Assembly: GCF_003967515.1 (NCBI RefSeq)
Contig: NZ_BIFQ01000002.1
Coordinates: 2,294,001 to 2,358,000 of the forward strand
Origin: Dictyobacter aurantiacus
GTDB taxonomy: Bacteria; Chloroflexota; Ktedonobacteria; Ktedonobacterales; Ktedonobacteraceae
Direction: 5' to 3'
DNA length: 64,000 bases
Shown here: one piece after another, positions 35,175 through 43,400 of the stretch
How the letters are laid out: every line of letters begins with the position of its first letter
Position numbering within the stretch: position 1 is the first letter of the stretch
Translations under genes and position numbers: made by a program
The notes under the pieces: generated by a model
Database searches by the model: none
What the model saw: only the letters and a program-made list of their open reading frames with translations
What the model was told of the DNA's origin: nothing

Positions 35175-35831
35175 CTACGGTGATGACGATGATGGTGATG
35201 ATGGTTTTATATCGGGAATGAGGCGGTCGAGTGCGGCTAAGACGAGCTGGTATACCAGGTCTGTTACATCTTCAGGGGAGCGTTCGGGTCCCGCCAGGCT
35301 ATCGAAGGTCTCGAAGCCGATTAATGTACAAAGCACGTTGCCCGCATTCTCTAAAGTTTCGGCGGAGGGCTGTTCATATTCCTCGCAGATGCGGGCGAGC
35401 AGGGTGCGTACCCCTGTTCGACGCCGTTCGTCCCGCTGGCGAATCACCTGTTCGAACTCTGGATCGAGGTCGGCCAGTGCGCGCAGGCGCCTCGTCACAA
35501 GCCGATCCGCGCTCCAGAAGCGACCAAAGATAATAATGTATTGCTTCAGGGCCTCAATCGGTTCCGATTGGCAAAAAACGTTCGCCATCTGCTCCATGCC
35601 ACCGTTGACCGCCAGGGAATCGCATAATGCTTCGAGCAGGCCCGTTTTGGAGCCGAATTGGTGATAGACAGTCATGCGGGCTACATCTGCCTGTTTGGCC
35701 ACCATCTCCATTGAAAAGTGCGTGAAGCCATCCTTCGTCATCAGGAGTTCACGACAGGCATGAATGATGCGGATTCGAGTTTGCTCGGTCGCCGCCTGGC
35801 GTTGACCGAGCCGATAAGGACGAGGGCTCAT
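35175..35831 (-). CDS. TetR-family transcriptional regulator
   Basis: 218 aa. The helix-turn-helix reads FSMEMVAKQADVARMTVYHQFGSK, typical of TetR. ATG 35831 (MSPRPYRLGQRQAA) is chosen because the longer frame from 35957 would translate through a palindromic operator (35854-35884). The C-terminal half is the ligand/dimer domain. It ends in a run of Ser/Pro. Divergent from the LLM oxidoreductase at 36003, its most likely target. Confidence 0.87.
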   Translation of the reverse strand: MSPRPYRLGQRQAATEQTRIRIIHACRELLMTKDGFTHFSMEMVAKQADVARMTVYHQFGSKTGLLEALCDSLAVNGGMEQMANVFCQSEPIEALKQYIIIFGRFWSADRLVTRRLRALADLDPEFEQVIRQRDERRRTGVRTLLARICEEYEQPSAETLENAGNVLCTLIGFETFDSLAGPERSPEDVTDLVYQLVLAALDRLIPDIKPSSPSSSSP

Positions 35832-35853
35832 ATAGGGACTTGCCACCTTGTTG

Positions 35854-35884
35854 AATTTAATTGTATAATCAGTATAGTTAAATT
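35854..35884. promoter_or_regulatory. Probable TetR operator
   Basis: AATTTAATTGTATA and AGTATAGTTAAATT form a 14-bp imperfect inverted repeat around ATC; the outer 7 bp match exactly. It lies 23 bp before the TetR start and about 120 bp from the divergent LLM gene. Confidence 0.5.
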
Positions 35885-36002
35885 TCATTCGTTTGGATAG
35901 GTCATCTGCATAATGATAGAACCGATCGCTGGCCAATGTAAAGATGTACAGCATCAACCTGAGATAGATACTAATTAAAGGGTGAAAGAAAGAGAGTGCA
36001 CA

Positions 36003-36887
36003 ATGCTGAAACCTTTTCGCTTTGGTGTCGTTGGCGGCAATGCTCAGTCGCGCGAAAGCTGGATCAGCTTTGCTCGTCGTGTTGAAGAGCTTGGATACAG
36101 TAGTCTGTTATTGCCCGATCGCACCCAGATGAATGTGGCCCCATTTGCGGCCCTGGCGGTTGCCGCGACGGCGGCCACCACGCTGCGTGTGGGCAGTTAT
36201 GTTTTCTGCAATGATTATCGCCATCCAGCTGTTTTAGCCAAAGAAGCGGCCACCCTGGATCTGCTCTCTGATGGACGCTTTGAGCTGGGTATTGGCGCTG
36301 GAGTTGGTCCTGAAGATTATAATCAATTAGGTCTCCCCTTTGACTCCGCTGGTACCCGAGTCGGTCGTGTTGAGGAGGCCGTGACCATCATAAAGCAGTT
36401 CTTCACCGAGGAGCGCGTAAACTTCAAGGGGAAATACTACACCGTTACCGATCTGCCGGCTCTACCAAAACCTGCTCAACGCCCCCATCCCCCCATCTTT
36501 ATTGGTAGTGCCAGTCAGCGCATGCTCTCTATCGCTGCCCGGCATGCCGATATCGTCTCTCCCACCATCAAATTCGCCCGCCCTGGCGAAACCATCAACG
36601 ATGTTCCCCTGGAGCAAAAGGTGGAATGGATACGCGCAGCGGCTGGCGAACGCTTCGAGCAACTCGAATTCAGTCAGTCCGACTTTGGTCTCACCATCAC
36701 AGATAGCACGGCGCAAGTGTTTCATATTACCGGTGGCCCTCGTATGCCGCAGAAATTTATGAGCACCGAGCAAGCTGTGGAGTATCTACTAGAGCAGCGT
36801 GAGCAACTGCGCTTCTCCTATATCCATGTGAACGCCGGACAGATGGAGAACTTCGCCCCTGTAGTCGCCCGGCTGGCCGGAAAATAA
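36003..36887 (+). CDS. LLM-class oxidoreductase, F420-dependent type
   Basis: 294 aa. The sequence FRFGVVGGNAQSRESWISFA and PDRTQMNVAPFAALAVAA matches the TIGR03621 group of putative F420-dependent oxidoreductases. LSDGRFELGIGAG is the characteristic flavin-site segment. ATG 36003 follows AAGAGAG; a GTG at 35982 would add a charged leader. It is divergent from TetR with an operator between, so it is probably repressed until a ligand appears. Confidence 0.87.
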   Translation: MLKPFRFGVVGGNAQSRESWISFARRVEELGYSSLLLPDRTQMNVAPFAALAVAATAATTLRVGSYVFCNDYRHPAVLAKEAATLDLLSDGRFELGIGAGVGPEDYNQLGLPFDSAGTRVGRVEEAVTIIKQFFTEERVNFKGKYYTVTDLPALPKPAQRPHPPIFIGSASQRMLSIAARHADIVSPTIKFARPGETINDVPLEQKVEWIRAAAGERFEQLEFSQSDFGLTITDSTAQVFHITGGPRMPQKFMSTEQAVEYLLEQREQLRFSYIHVNAGQMENFAPVVARLAGK

Positions 36888-36913
36888 CCGCAGAAATGAA
36901 CCGATATACATTG

Positions 36914-36948
36914 AGTAGAAGGGTGTCTCTGACAGGCATCCTCCTACT
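36914..36948. terminator. Bidirectional terminator hairpin
   Basis: AGTAG-A-AGG pairs with CCT-C-CTACT, with an inner TGTC/GACA stem, between the converging LLM and P450 genes. Confidence 0.5.
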
Positions 36949-36965
36949 TATGTTATATATCAAGG

Positions 36966-38153
36966 TTACCAGTTCACGGGCAGGGTTTTAACACCATTAA
37001 TAAAAGGACTTGCGTAGGCTTCTAGCCTGGCATCCGGCTGTATTTGTAGGGATGGGAAACGTTTCAATAGGATATCCAGGGCTATTCGAGCCTCCAGGCG
37101 TGCGAGCGGGGCACCGATGCAGAAGTGGATGCCATGTCCGAAGGCCTGGTGGCGATTGGGATGGCGCCTGATATCGAAGCGTTCCGGATCGGGAAATTGC
37201 CGCTCATCGTAATTAGCGGAATGCAGCCAGGTAATAACCAGTTGCTGCGCCGGGATAGTCATCTCTTGTATTGTGACGTCCCTGGTTGTCAGACGCATCG
37301 TAGCCGTGAATGGTGGACGATAGCGTAAGATCTCTTCGACCGCTGATGGAAGCAGCGAGGAATCAGCTTTGATAGCCGTCAGGGCGTCTGGATGCTCGTT
37401 CAGGCAGATGATAGCGTTTCCGAGCAGGATGGTCGTGGTGATATTGCCAGCGACCAGCAGGGTCGTCACAAAGGCCAGGATCTCATCGTTATTCAGCATT
37501 CTGCCCTCAAACTGCGCTTGCGTAAGGTGGCTGATCAAGTCATTGCGAGGCTGTTCACGGCGCGCCTGGCAGAAGTTCTGCAGGTACGCGAACATCTCCT
37601 GAAAGATAGGAATCACCTCCTTTAGCCTGTTCTTATCTCCTGGCTGGACAGAAGTGGAGTCGATCAAAGTATTTGACCAGACCTTGAAGCGGTCGCGATC
37701 CTCAGGGGGCACGCCAAGCAGTTCAGCGATCACGATGATGGGGAGAGGAGCGGCCAGGTCACTGACGAACTCCATCTCGCCTTTCGCGGCCACCTCATCA
37801 AGCAATGTATTGGTAATCTCACAAATACGCGGCGTCATCTGCTCAACCACGCGTGGCGTAAAAGCCTGGCTGACCAGGCCACGAAAATGGCGATGCTGTG
37901 GTGGATCCATTTTCGTGATATCACCTTTGAGCCAGGAGCTCAGGAAGCTCTCCTCTGAATCCTGAGCCGGAGCTGGAGGCATAATATGTGAAGAGAAAGT
38001 GGCCGGATCAGCGAGGGTGGAGACTACGTCCTCATAACGGAAAAGGTTCCAGAGGCGATGCTGCTCGTCATAGTATACCGGGCTCTGCTTGCGCATCTGT
38101 TTGCACCAGGCCAGTTGCGCCAGCCAGCGGTCCTGAGACGATACTTGTTGCAT
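36966..38153 (-). CDS. Cytochrome P450
   Basis: A 395-aa soluble bacterial P450 (CYP107-like class). Visible are the I-helix AGNITTT (normally AGxxTT), the EILR K-helix (ExxR) and the heme loop FGHGIHFCIGAPLAR with the axial Cys. Mono-oxygenation of a small molecule is expected, but no ferredoxin or reductase is encoded nearby. ATG 38153 with AAGGAG 7 nt upstream is the start; the frame is open further up but that stretch is not P450-like. Downstream of a TetR gene on the same strand. Confidence 0.92.
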   Translation of the reverse strand: MQQVSSQDRWLAQLAWCKQMRKQSPVYYDEQHRLWNLFRYEDVVSTLADPATFSSHIMPPAPAQDSEESFLSSWLKGDITKMDPPQHRHFRGLVSQAFTPRVVEQMTPRICEITNTLLDEVAAKGEMEFVSDLAAPLPIIVIAELLGVPPEDRDRFKVWSNTLIDSTSVQPGDKNRLKEVIPIFQEMFAYLQNFCQARREQPRNDLISHLTQAQFEGRMLNNDEILAFVTTLLVAGNITTTILLGNAIICLNEHPDALTAIKADSSLLPSAVEEILRYRPPFTATMRLTTRDVTIQEMTIPAQQLVITWLHSANYDERQFPDPERFDIRRHPNRHQAFGHGIHFCIGAPLARLEARIALDILLKRFPSLQIQPDARLEAYASPFINGVKTLPVNW

Positions 38154-38226
38154 GGTTTTGCTCCTTAGAACTACTTCTTCATAACGTAAAATTGATGATA
38201 TGTTAGTAAAGTAGTACAGGGTGGTG

Positions 38227-38952
38227 TTACAGCTCGGTTTGTGCTCGTATTTTTTGTTCAAAGTCAAGACATAGCTGTTCAAACAGCTGGATGATGGCCG
38301 GGGCTATCTCTTGTACGACAGCGAGAGCAGGTGGTGTCGGCGGCTCAAAGGTTTGACGTATAATGCGAGCAAGTACCCCGGCTTTCTGCTCGATTGAGAG
38401 TTGTTGACCACTAACGATATAGGGATCAAGCATGGTAAAACTGGTGGTGAGCATCTCCAACGCATAGAGATGTTCTGGTTGATTACTATCGACCGCGGTC
38501 AACCCATGCTGGTAGAGCAAGCTAAAATACTCCCTGATTGTCTGTTCTTCGCGATTTCGGATCTCGCCGTGGGCATTGTTCTGAATCAACTTTCCTGCGG
38601 TTTCTATATCACGGGTGAGAAGCGCTTTAATGATTGGCCTCTCTTCGGTGATCAGGAGTGACGCAGGGAGCATGCGATGCGGTAGAATTTCAAGGGGATC
38701 CGCATATATGCGCTGCATGACAGCGCGATAAATGATGATCATCTCGCGCAATATCACCGTTTCGAATAAGCTATCGCGCGTCTTCCAATGCAGATAGATG
38801 GTTCCTTTCCCCACGCCCGCGTGCCTGGCGATATCATCGATGGTCACGCGTTTATATCCCCAGCGCAGCAATAGCTCGGCGGCCACATCCAGAATGCGTT
38901 GCGCACGTTCTACATTTTTCTGTGATTCACCCGGTCCAGAAGAATGCTCCAT
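38227..38952 (-). CDS. TetR-family transcriptional regulator
   Basis: 241 aa with TetR helix-turn-helix VTIDDIARHAGVGKGTIYLHW and a long ligand domain. Start 38952 (MEHSSGPG) is preferred because the longer frame to 39003 contains a palindrome (38980-39002) that looks like its operator; AAGGAG lies 16 nt upstream, wider than usual, so the start is uncertain. The P450 gene follows 73 bp downstream, and the two probably form an autoregulated unit. Confidence 0.85.
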   Translation of the reverse strand: MEHSSGPGESQKNVERAQRILDVAAELLLRWGYKRVTIDDIARHAGVGKGTIYLHWKTRDSLFETVILREMIIIYRAVMQRIYADPLEILPHRMLPASLLITEERPIIKALLTRDIETAGKLIQNNAHGEIRNREEQTIREYFSLLYQHGLTAVDSNQPEHLYALEMLTTSFTMLDPYIVSGQQLSIEQKAGVLARIIRQTFEPPTPPALAVVQEIAPAIIQLFEQLCLDFEQKIRAQTEL

Positions 38953-38979
38953 GCTTGTTTTTACTTTGCTCCTTTCATA

Positions 38980-39002
38980 TGACCAAATGTGAAATATGGT
39001 CA
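38980..39002. promoter_or_regulatory. Probable TetR operator
   Basis: TGACCAAAT and ATATGGTCA (8 of 9 matching) around GTGAA form an inverted repeat 28 bp before the predicted TetR start. Confidence 0.5.
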
Positions 39003-39070
39003 ATCAGTACTATTTGTAAGTATAGGTGTCTGCAATAAGAAAAGTCAAGAGCCTGATCAAAGCGCTATCT

Positions 39071-39829
39071 TCAGGGAATCAGAAAATAGATATAGAGCTG
39101 AATTATGAAGTAGGTACCTATTAGTATCAGCACCGCTACATGGAAGACGACTGTTGCCGATGTGCCAGGATCTGAAATCTGCCTGTTATGGAGAAGGGTG
39201 CGTTCCTGTCGATATTGTGTGATCAGATAGGGGAGCGTAAAGAACGCGCCTATGGTATAAGGCCAGCCCAAAGCGAACAGGTCCGTGATAATAATTAATC
39301 CAGATGTATGGGGAAACACAGGCAGTACATAAAATCCGGCATAGAGTAATGCGACGAGGGTAGCACAGAATAGTGGCAGAGAGGTGAGCCTGTACAGGCG
39401 CCTAGGGATAGGATGTTGCCAGGTTGGGACTGAGCGCCTGCTCTGTTGCCAGCGTTGGAGGAGAGCGAGTAACATCAGGAGCACCAGGGTGCTCGCACTG
39501 CTGAGCCAGGATGAGAGTTGTAGCGTCAGAATGGCAAGGGGAGGCGCGACCATGAGCAGCGTCGACATGACTGTGAAGCGCTCCGCGCCCCGCTCGGATA
39601 ACTCCGCGTATCTGGTCAGAGAGGCCGCAATGTGCCAGGTGAGCAGTATAGATAGCACTGAGAGCAAGAGCGGTAGTAGACCGCCGCTCCATAGTGATCC
39701 GTTCAGGCGATCCTGAACGAAGGCGAGCCAGCCCAGGCGCACAATCAGCCCCAGCGTAAGAAGCACTACCAGCCATATGGGTGGTCGACGCAGAGATCCG
39801 CCCGCGCCAGTTCGCTTCATCATATTCAT
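39071..39829 (-). CDS. Multi-helix membrane protein coupled to bax1
   Basis: A 252-aa protein with about six hydrophobic helices (for example WLVVLLTLGLIVRLGWLAFV and STLLMVAPPLAILTL). No family recognised. Its ATG overlaps the stop of the Bax1-like gene as ATGA, so it is translated with it. A membrane protein is an unexpected partner for an XPB/Bax1 repair pair. Confidence 0.7.
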   Translation of the reverse strand: MNMMKRTGAGGSLRRPPIWLVVLLTLGLIVRLGWLAFVQDRLNGSLWSGGLLPLLLSVLSILLTWHIAASLTRYAELSERGAERFTVMSTLLMVAPPLAILTLQLSSWLSSASTLVLLMLLALLQRWQQSRRSVPTWQHPIPRRLYRLTSLPLFCATLVALLYAGFYVLPVFPHTSGLIIITDLFALGWPYTIGAFFTLPYLITQYRQERTLLHNRQISDPGTSATVVFHVAVLILIGTYFIIQLYIYFLIP

Positions 39830-41076
39830 GCTGAGGCTGGTCCATAGATACGCTGAGACATCTCCTCGACCTTTGCCAGCACATCTCTCATGACGGGTTT
39901 ATTGGGAAAGAAGATGACCTCGCTGGTGATACCCTGGAAGTCTTCTTCGGTGACGTTCAACCCTTTGTAGACGAGCAGGAGCAGGTGCGAACAGTTAGCG
40001 GCTCGCACCTTTTCGAGCTTGCGGCGCAGATAGTCGGGGTGCCAGAAACCGACCAGCTCGATCAGGATGCGGCGCCGCTCATCGTGCCGATCGACCATCA
40101 CAAAGTCAGGTACCATCACTGTATCGCCCAGCAGCAGCAGGTCGCTCTCGCGCCGCAGCAGCCATCTGCCGCGTCGCTGGCCGATTTTCTGTTCAAACTC
40201 GTGGGCGAAATCGGCTTCCAGGCGACTATCAAAGGATCCCGAGCGCTTAAAATGAGATTGCAGGTCGTTACTGGAGGAATCCATCTGATAGTTCATGGCT
40301 CCGCGTCCCTGTGGAGGATAAACGGTAGCCTGCATCTTCCAGTGCTGGCAGAGAAAGAGCGCGGGCAGAAAGGCGGCCATCTGGCGTCCATAGCGCAGCG
40401 TCGCTCCTACGAAAGGCGAGATTGGACCATCCAGTTCGATGCGATAGCCTCCGCTATTGGTAGCCTGTGCCACGAACATCAGCTTAAAGAGCTTGATGAA
40501 TTTCCAGATGTCCTTATAGTTATCCGCGATCTCGATGGTCAGTTGCGAGGCCCAGTAGAGCACGCCGCGCGTCAGCTCCAGATTGTAGCGCGCCAGCAGT
40601 GTCTCTGGGGTCCAGGTGGGACCAGTATCAGTCAGGCGATAAGAGGCATGGCGATCTGCAAAGAGCAATGATTCAACGTCGCTCGGACTGAGCTTTAGAT
40701 TGGTGGCCACCGACTGCAGTACACCCTGGCGCGAGACAGGATGCACCATGTCACTACCGGAGAAGACCGGCCCATAGGCGAACATGCTCTCGCGTACCAC
40801 TGTTGGTGCATGTATTGTCGGCAGCGGCGTAAAGGTGGCGCCATCGCTCAATACCTTGGCCAGTCCCCGCACCAGTACATAATCCAGACGTGGACCTATG
40901 TATGTCCCCAGAGCCTGTTCCCAGGCCTCCTGTGAACAATCCACATGGGAGTGAAATAGCTTGATCAGTTCCCGTGCCGTCGTCTGCAGCGAGGCGCTCT
41001 GTGGATCCACCAGTGCCACCGAGACGTTTCGATCCTGAAAGCGCAGCAGGGGGCGGATCAGGTCACTCGTAAGCAT
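39826..41076 (-). CDS. Bax1-like (DUF790) nuclease, partner of XPB helicase
   Basis: A 416-aa DUF790 protein starting MLTSDLIRPLLRFQDRNV. The C-terminal PD-(D/E)XK-like core shows Glu294, Asp324 (VPDFVMVD), Glu340 (ILIELVGFW) and Lys353. In archaea Bax1 binds the XPB helicase and cuts 5' of bubbles; xpb is normally encoded next to it. Here the nearest xpb is 10.8 kb away at 51893. Directly before this gene, minus-strand codons GAG GAT TGT TGA are the last four codons of an xpb (E-D-C-stop), so an upstream xpb copy has been lost. The stop overlaps the next gene's ATG. Confidence 0.8.
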   Translation of the reverse strand: MLTSDLIRPLLRFQDRNVSVALVDPQSASLQTTARELIKLFHSHVDCSQEAWEQALGTYIGPRLDYVLVRGLAKVLSDGATFTPLPTIHAPTVVRESMFAYGPVFSGSDMVHPVSRQGVLQSVATNLKLSPSDVESLLFADRHASYRLTDTGPTWTPETLLARYNLELTRGVLYWASQLTIEIADNYKDIWKFIKLFKLMFVAQATNSGGYRIELDGPISPFVGATLRYGRQMAAFLPALFLCQHWKMQATVYPPQGRGAMNYQMDSSSNDLQSHFKRSGSFDSRLEADFAHEFEQKIGQRRGRWLLRRESDLLLLGDTVMVPDFVMVDRHDERRRILIELVGFWHPDYLRRKLEKVRAANCSHLLLLVYKGLNVTEEDFQGITSEVIFFPNKPVMRDVLAKVEEMSQRIYGPASA

Positions 41077-41088
41077 TCAACAATCCTC
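41077..41088 (-). pseudogene. Last four codons of a lost xpb copy
   Basis: Minus-strand GAG GAT TGT TGA immediately before the bax1 ATG matches the end of the intact xpb (GAG GAT TGT TAA at 51893-51904). Upstream of 41088 the similarity stops, marking the left edge of the inserted segment. Confidence 0.55.
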
Positions 41089-41374
41089 GGATCGTCTGTG
41101 TAGTGGGATGTTACAGCACACAGAGGAACAACTGACGATGAGTAATCTGGCTACGCCTATCTTCGACGCCTCAAAGTCATATTCTCCCTGAGCGATCCAG
41201 TACGTCTAAGTTCGAGTTTTTGTACGAACTGTACGTGGTCAATAAAATCGTGACAATGTATTCTATCACTATTCAAACGGATCTCTATAGAGTTATTCAG
41301 GGAAATTTACATCTACGCTTTGGTTACCGATGGTCCTTTTGTTGTGACGATGGCTGAAAAAAGGAGCTAAAGCT

Positions 41375-41722
41375 ATGTCAAAGAACACCATTACAGAGTT
41401 GTTTCTTATTGTGGACTCTCGCGATTGGGATAAGATGATCAGTGTATTCTGTCCAAATATAGTTTATGAGCGCCCTGGATATGCTCCTATTGTTGGGATT
41501 GATCAATTACTTCACTTTTATCAACATGAACGTGTAATTGCATCAGGAAAACATGACCTTGAGCACATTGTGATAGATAGACATCGCGGGAGTTGCTGGG
41601 GAAGGTTTCTCGGTGTCAAAAAGGATGGCACTGATATAGATGAGCTTTTTGCTGATGTTTATATTTTTGAGGATGAGAAAATCAAAGAGCGGAGATCATA
41701 CTTCTTTCGGCCTGCCATTTAA
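41375..41722 (+). CDS. SnoaL/NTF2-like domain protein
   Basis: A 115-aa cone-fold protein. The order helix, then YERPGYAPIVGIDQLLHFY, then alternating strands to a final EDEKIKERRSYFF strand matches the SnoaL/ketosteroid-isomerase-like family. Members are isomerases, cyclases or binding proteins, and no catalytic set is evident here. It is the first gene in the island and stands alone, with AAGGAG before the ATG. Confidence 0.75.
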   Translation: MSKNTITELFLIVDSRDWDKMISVFCPNIVYERPGYAPIVGIDQLLHFYQHERVIASGKHDLEHIVIDRHRGSCWGRFLGVKKDGTDIDELFADVYIFEDEKIKERRSYFFRPAI

Positions 41723-42034
41723 GTGCACATGATGATTCGTTGCAAACACATAGCAGATCATCGCAGTAGCACGTTTCAATCTAGAGGTTAGAAAGGCGCT
41801 ACATTATTCCTTTGGTATCTGGAAGCAGCGTGACGTTTAGAGGCCAGCGACGACTAGTTGACGGGAGCAAGCTCTTTAAGCCACGGATTGGATTGATGAG
41901 CTTAGGACGGGGTGAAGCATTGAGTGTAGCTTCGATGTCTCTTTTTGGCTCGTTTGGCCTCATTCTATGTCCTTTCGTTAATTTTGAGATAGCCTCTTAC
42001 AATACAAAATAAAATTGGTAAAAGGAGGATGGCA
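41723..42034. other. Gene-poor gap inside the island
   Basis: 312 bp. A 66-codon frame at 41812-42012 begins with TTG without a ribosome site and has no recognisable protein pattern. The end of the gap holds the GGAGG for the next gene. Confidence 0.4.
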
Positions 42035-42244
42035 TTGTCTAGTATCGAAGACGAATTGAGGGAAGAAACTCTTATACTGATACAGCAGAATCGTCAAATA
42101 GCTGCTGAACTTGATGAAGCTATTAGAAACCAAAAGCGTGATTGGCTGATAGACTTTGTCCAGTCTGTAGCCGGGGAAGAAAGGTCTGTTTCAGCACCTG
42201 TAATCCAATCGGTGGTCGACTGGCTTTTTGATATATTTAGCTGA
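42035..42244 (+). CDS. Small acidic helical protein (TTG start)
   Basis: A 69-aa protein (IEDELREETLILIQQNRQIA, then helices to WLFDIFS). Unknown family, probably coiled or helical. GGAGG at 42024-42028 sits 6 nt before TTG 42035, while the ATG at 42029 is only one base after it, so TTG is the likely start. The pentapeptide-repeat gene begins 55 bp downstream on the same strand. Confidence 0.55.
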   Translation: MSSIEDELREETLILIQQNRQIAAELDEAIRNQKRDWLIDFVQSVAGEERSVSAPVIQSVVDWLFDIFS

Positions 42245-42299
42245 AAGCCACTTTTGGACATTACCAGTCTACAGTGAGGCTCTGATTGAGAGGGAACTC

Positions 42300-43244
42300 A
42301 TGCTAACAAAGCATCCTCATAGATGGCCGAAGACCACGCAAATTCTCATTTTTGCATGCGCAAGTTTAGTTTTTTCCGCATTTGTCTTTGCAGGATACTG
42401 GTACAACTGGCAATGGTTAGGTTTCAACGCTTCCATTGGGCCAGATGTGCAACAATATCAACCAGCAAAAACGCTTTGGGACTGGATGCAATTACTCATT
42501 GTTCCAGTCGCTTTAGCTATTGGTGCTTTACTTTTCAATCAGGCTGCCAGTAAAAATGAGCAAAAAATTGCTCAGCAACGCGATCAGACGGCACTTGATA
42601 TTGCGGCAGACAACCAGCGAGAAGCGCTCTTACAAACCTACTTAGATCGCATGTCGGAACTCCTTCTTGACAGACACTTGTTGACCAAAGACGTGAAAAA
42701 TGAAATACGAAATATCGCACGAGCGCGCACTTTAACAGTACTCTCTAGATTGGATGCTGATCGTAAAGGAAGCCTTCTCCAGTTCTTATATGAGTCAGAT
42801 CTCATTAACATAGATATACATGGTTGCATTATAAGCATGAAAGGCGCTAATCTCAGCGAAGCCAACCTCAGCGAAGCCAACCTCAGCGAAGCCAACCTCA
42901 GCGAAGCCAACCTCAGCGAAGCTACTCTCAGCGAAGCCAACTTGTTCGGAGCTGATTTAAATAGAGCCAATTTAAGTGGGACCGATTTGAGTAAAGCTAA
43001 TTTGTTTGGGGCTGATTTAAGCCAAGCTAATTTAAATGGAGCTAATTTATGTAGGGCTGACCTGAGTGGTGCGAATTTAAGTAGGGCCGATCTGAGTGGA
43101 ACTGACCTGAGTGGCGCGAATTTGAGCAGGGCCGACCTGAGTGGCGCTGACTTGCATGGGGTTGATTTGCGGGGAGCCGATTTACGGGAGACTGACTTAA
43201 ATAAAGCTGACTTAAGTGAAGCCATTATGAATTATCAGCTGTAA
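42300..43244 (+). CDS. Membrane-anchored pentapeptide-repeat protein
   Basis: 314 aa. Two transmembrane helices (ILIFACASLVFSAFVFAGYW near 15-35 and WMQLLIVPVALAIGALLFN near 65-83) are followed by a coiled stretch and then a right-handed beta-helix of pentapeptide repeats (A[D/N]LSx) from residue about 180 to the end. The first repeats are a near-perfect 15-bp DNA tandem (GCCAACCTCAGCGAA). Pentapeptide proteins can mimic DNA or scaffold partners. ATG 42300 follows AGAGGGA; the frame from 42228 overlaps the previous gene. Function is unknown. Confidence 0.8.
   Translation: MLTKHPHRWPKTTQILIFACASLVFSAFVFAGYWYNWQWLGFNASIGPDVQQYQPAKTLWDWMQLLIVPVALAIGALLFNQAASKNEQKIAQQRDQTALDIAADNQREALLQTYLDRMSELLLDRHLLTKDVKNEIRNIARARTLTVLSRLDADRKGSLLQFLYESDLINIDIHGCIISMKGANLSEANLSEANLSEANLSEANLSEATLSEANLFGADLNRANLSGTDLSKANLFGADLSQANLNGANLCRADLSGANLSRADLSGTDLSGANLSRADLSGADLHGVDLRGADLRETDLNKADLSEAIMNYQL
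42848..42937 (+). repeat. 15-bp tandem repeat inside the pentapeptide region
   Basis: Six consecutive units of the pattern GCCAACCTCAGCGAA (the first and fifth with substitutions), each encoding one A-N-L-S-E pentapeptide. Slippage here would change the length of the beta-helix without frameshift. Confidence 0.75.
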
Positions 43245-43400
43245 ATAAAAAGAAAAAAATTCAAACAAGATACATGGTACTCGCTGCTTATGTAAGATAA
43301 GCAAATTATGTCTCTGATGCTAATTTACATATATAACTTACTATGTTATATTAATATTAATAGGGTGGTTTTATAACAGCGAAGGAGACAGGTAATATTA

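Noticed and set aside
41812..42012. 66-codon ORF between the SnoaL-like and small genes
   Set aside because: TTG start without a ribosome site; no conserved pattern visible.
42848..42937. CRISPR array
   Set aside because: The 15-bp units are contiguous, without spacers, and code for pentapeptides in frame.
42638..43225. 195-codon minus-strand ORF opposite the pentapeptide repeats
   Set aside because: A shadow produced by the 15-bp periodic repeat of the plus-strand gene.
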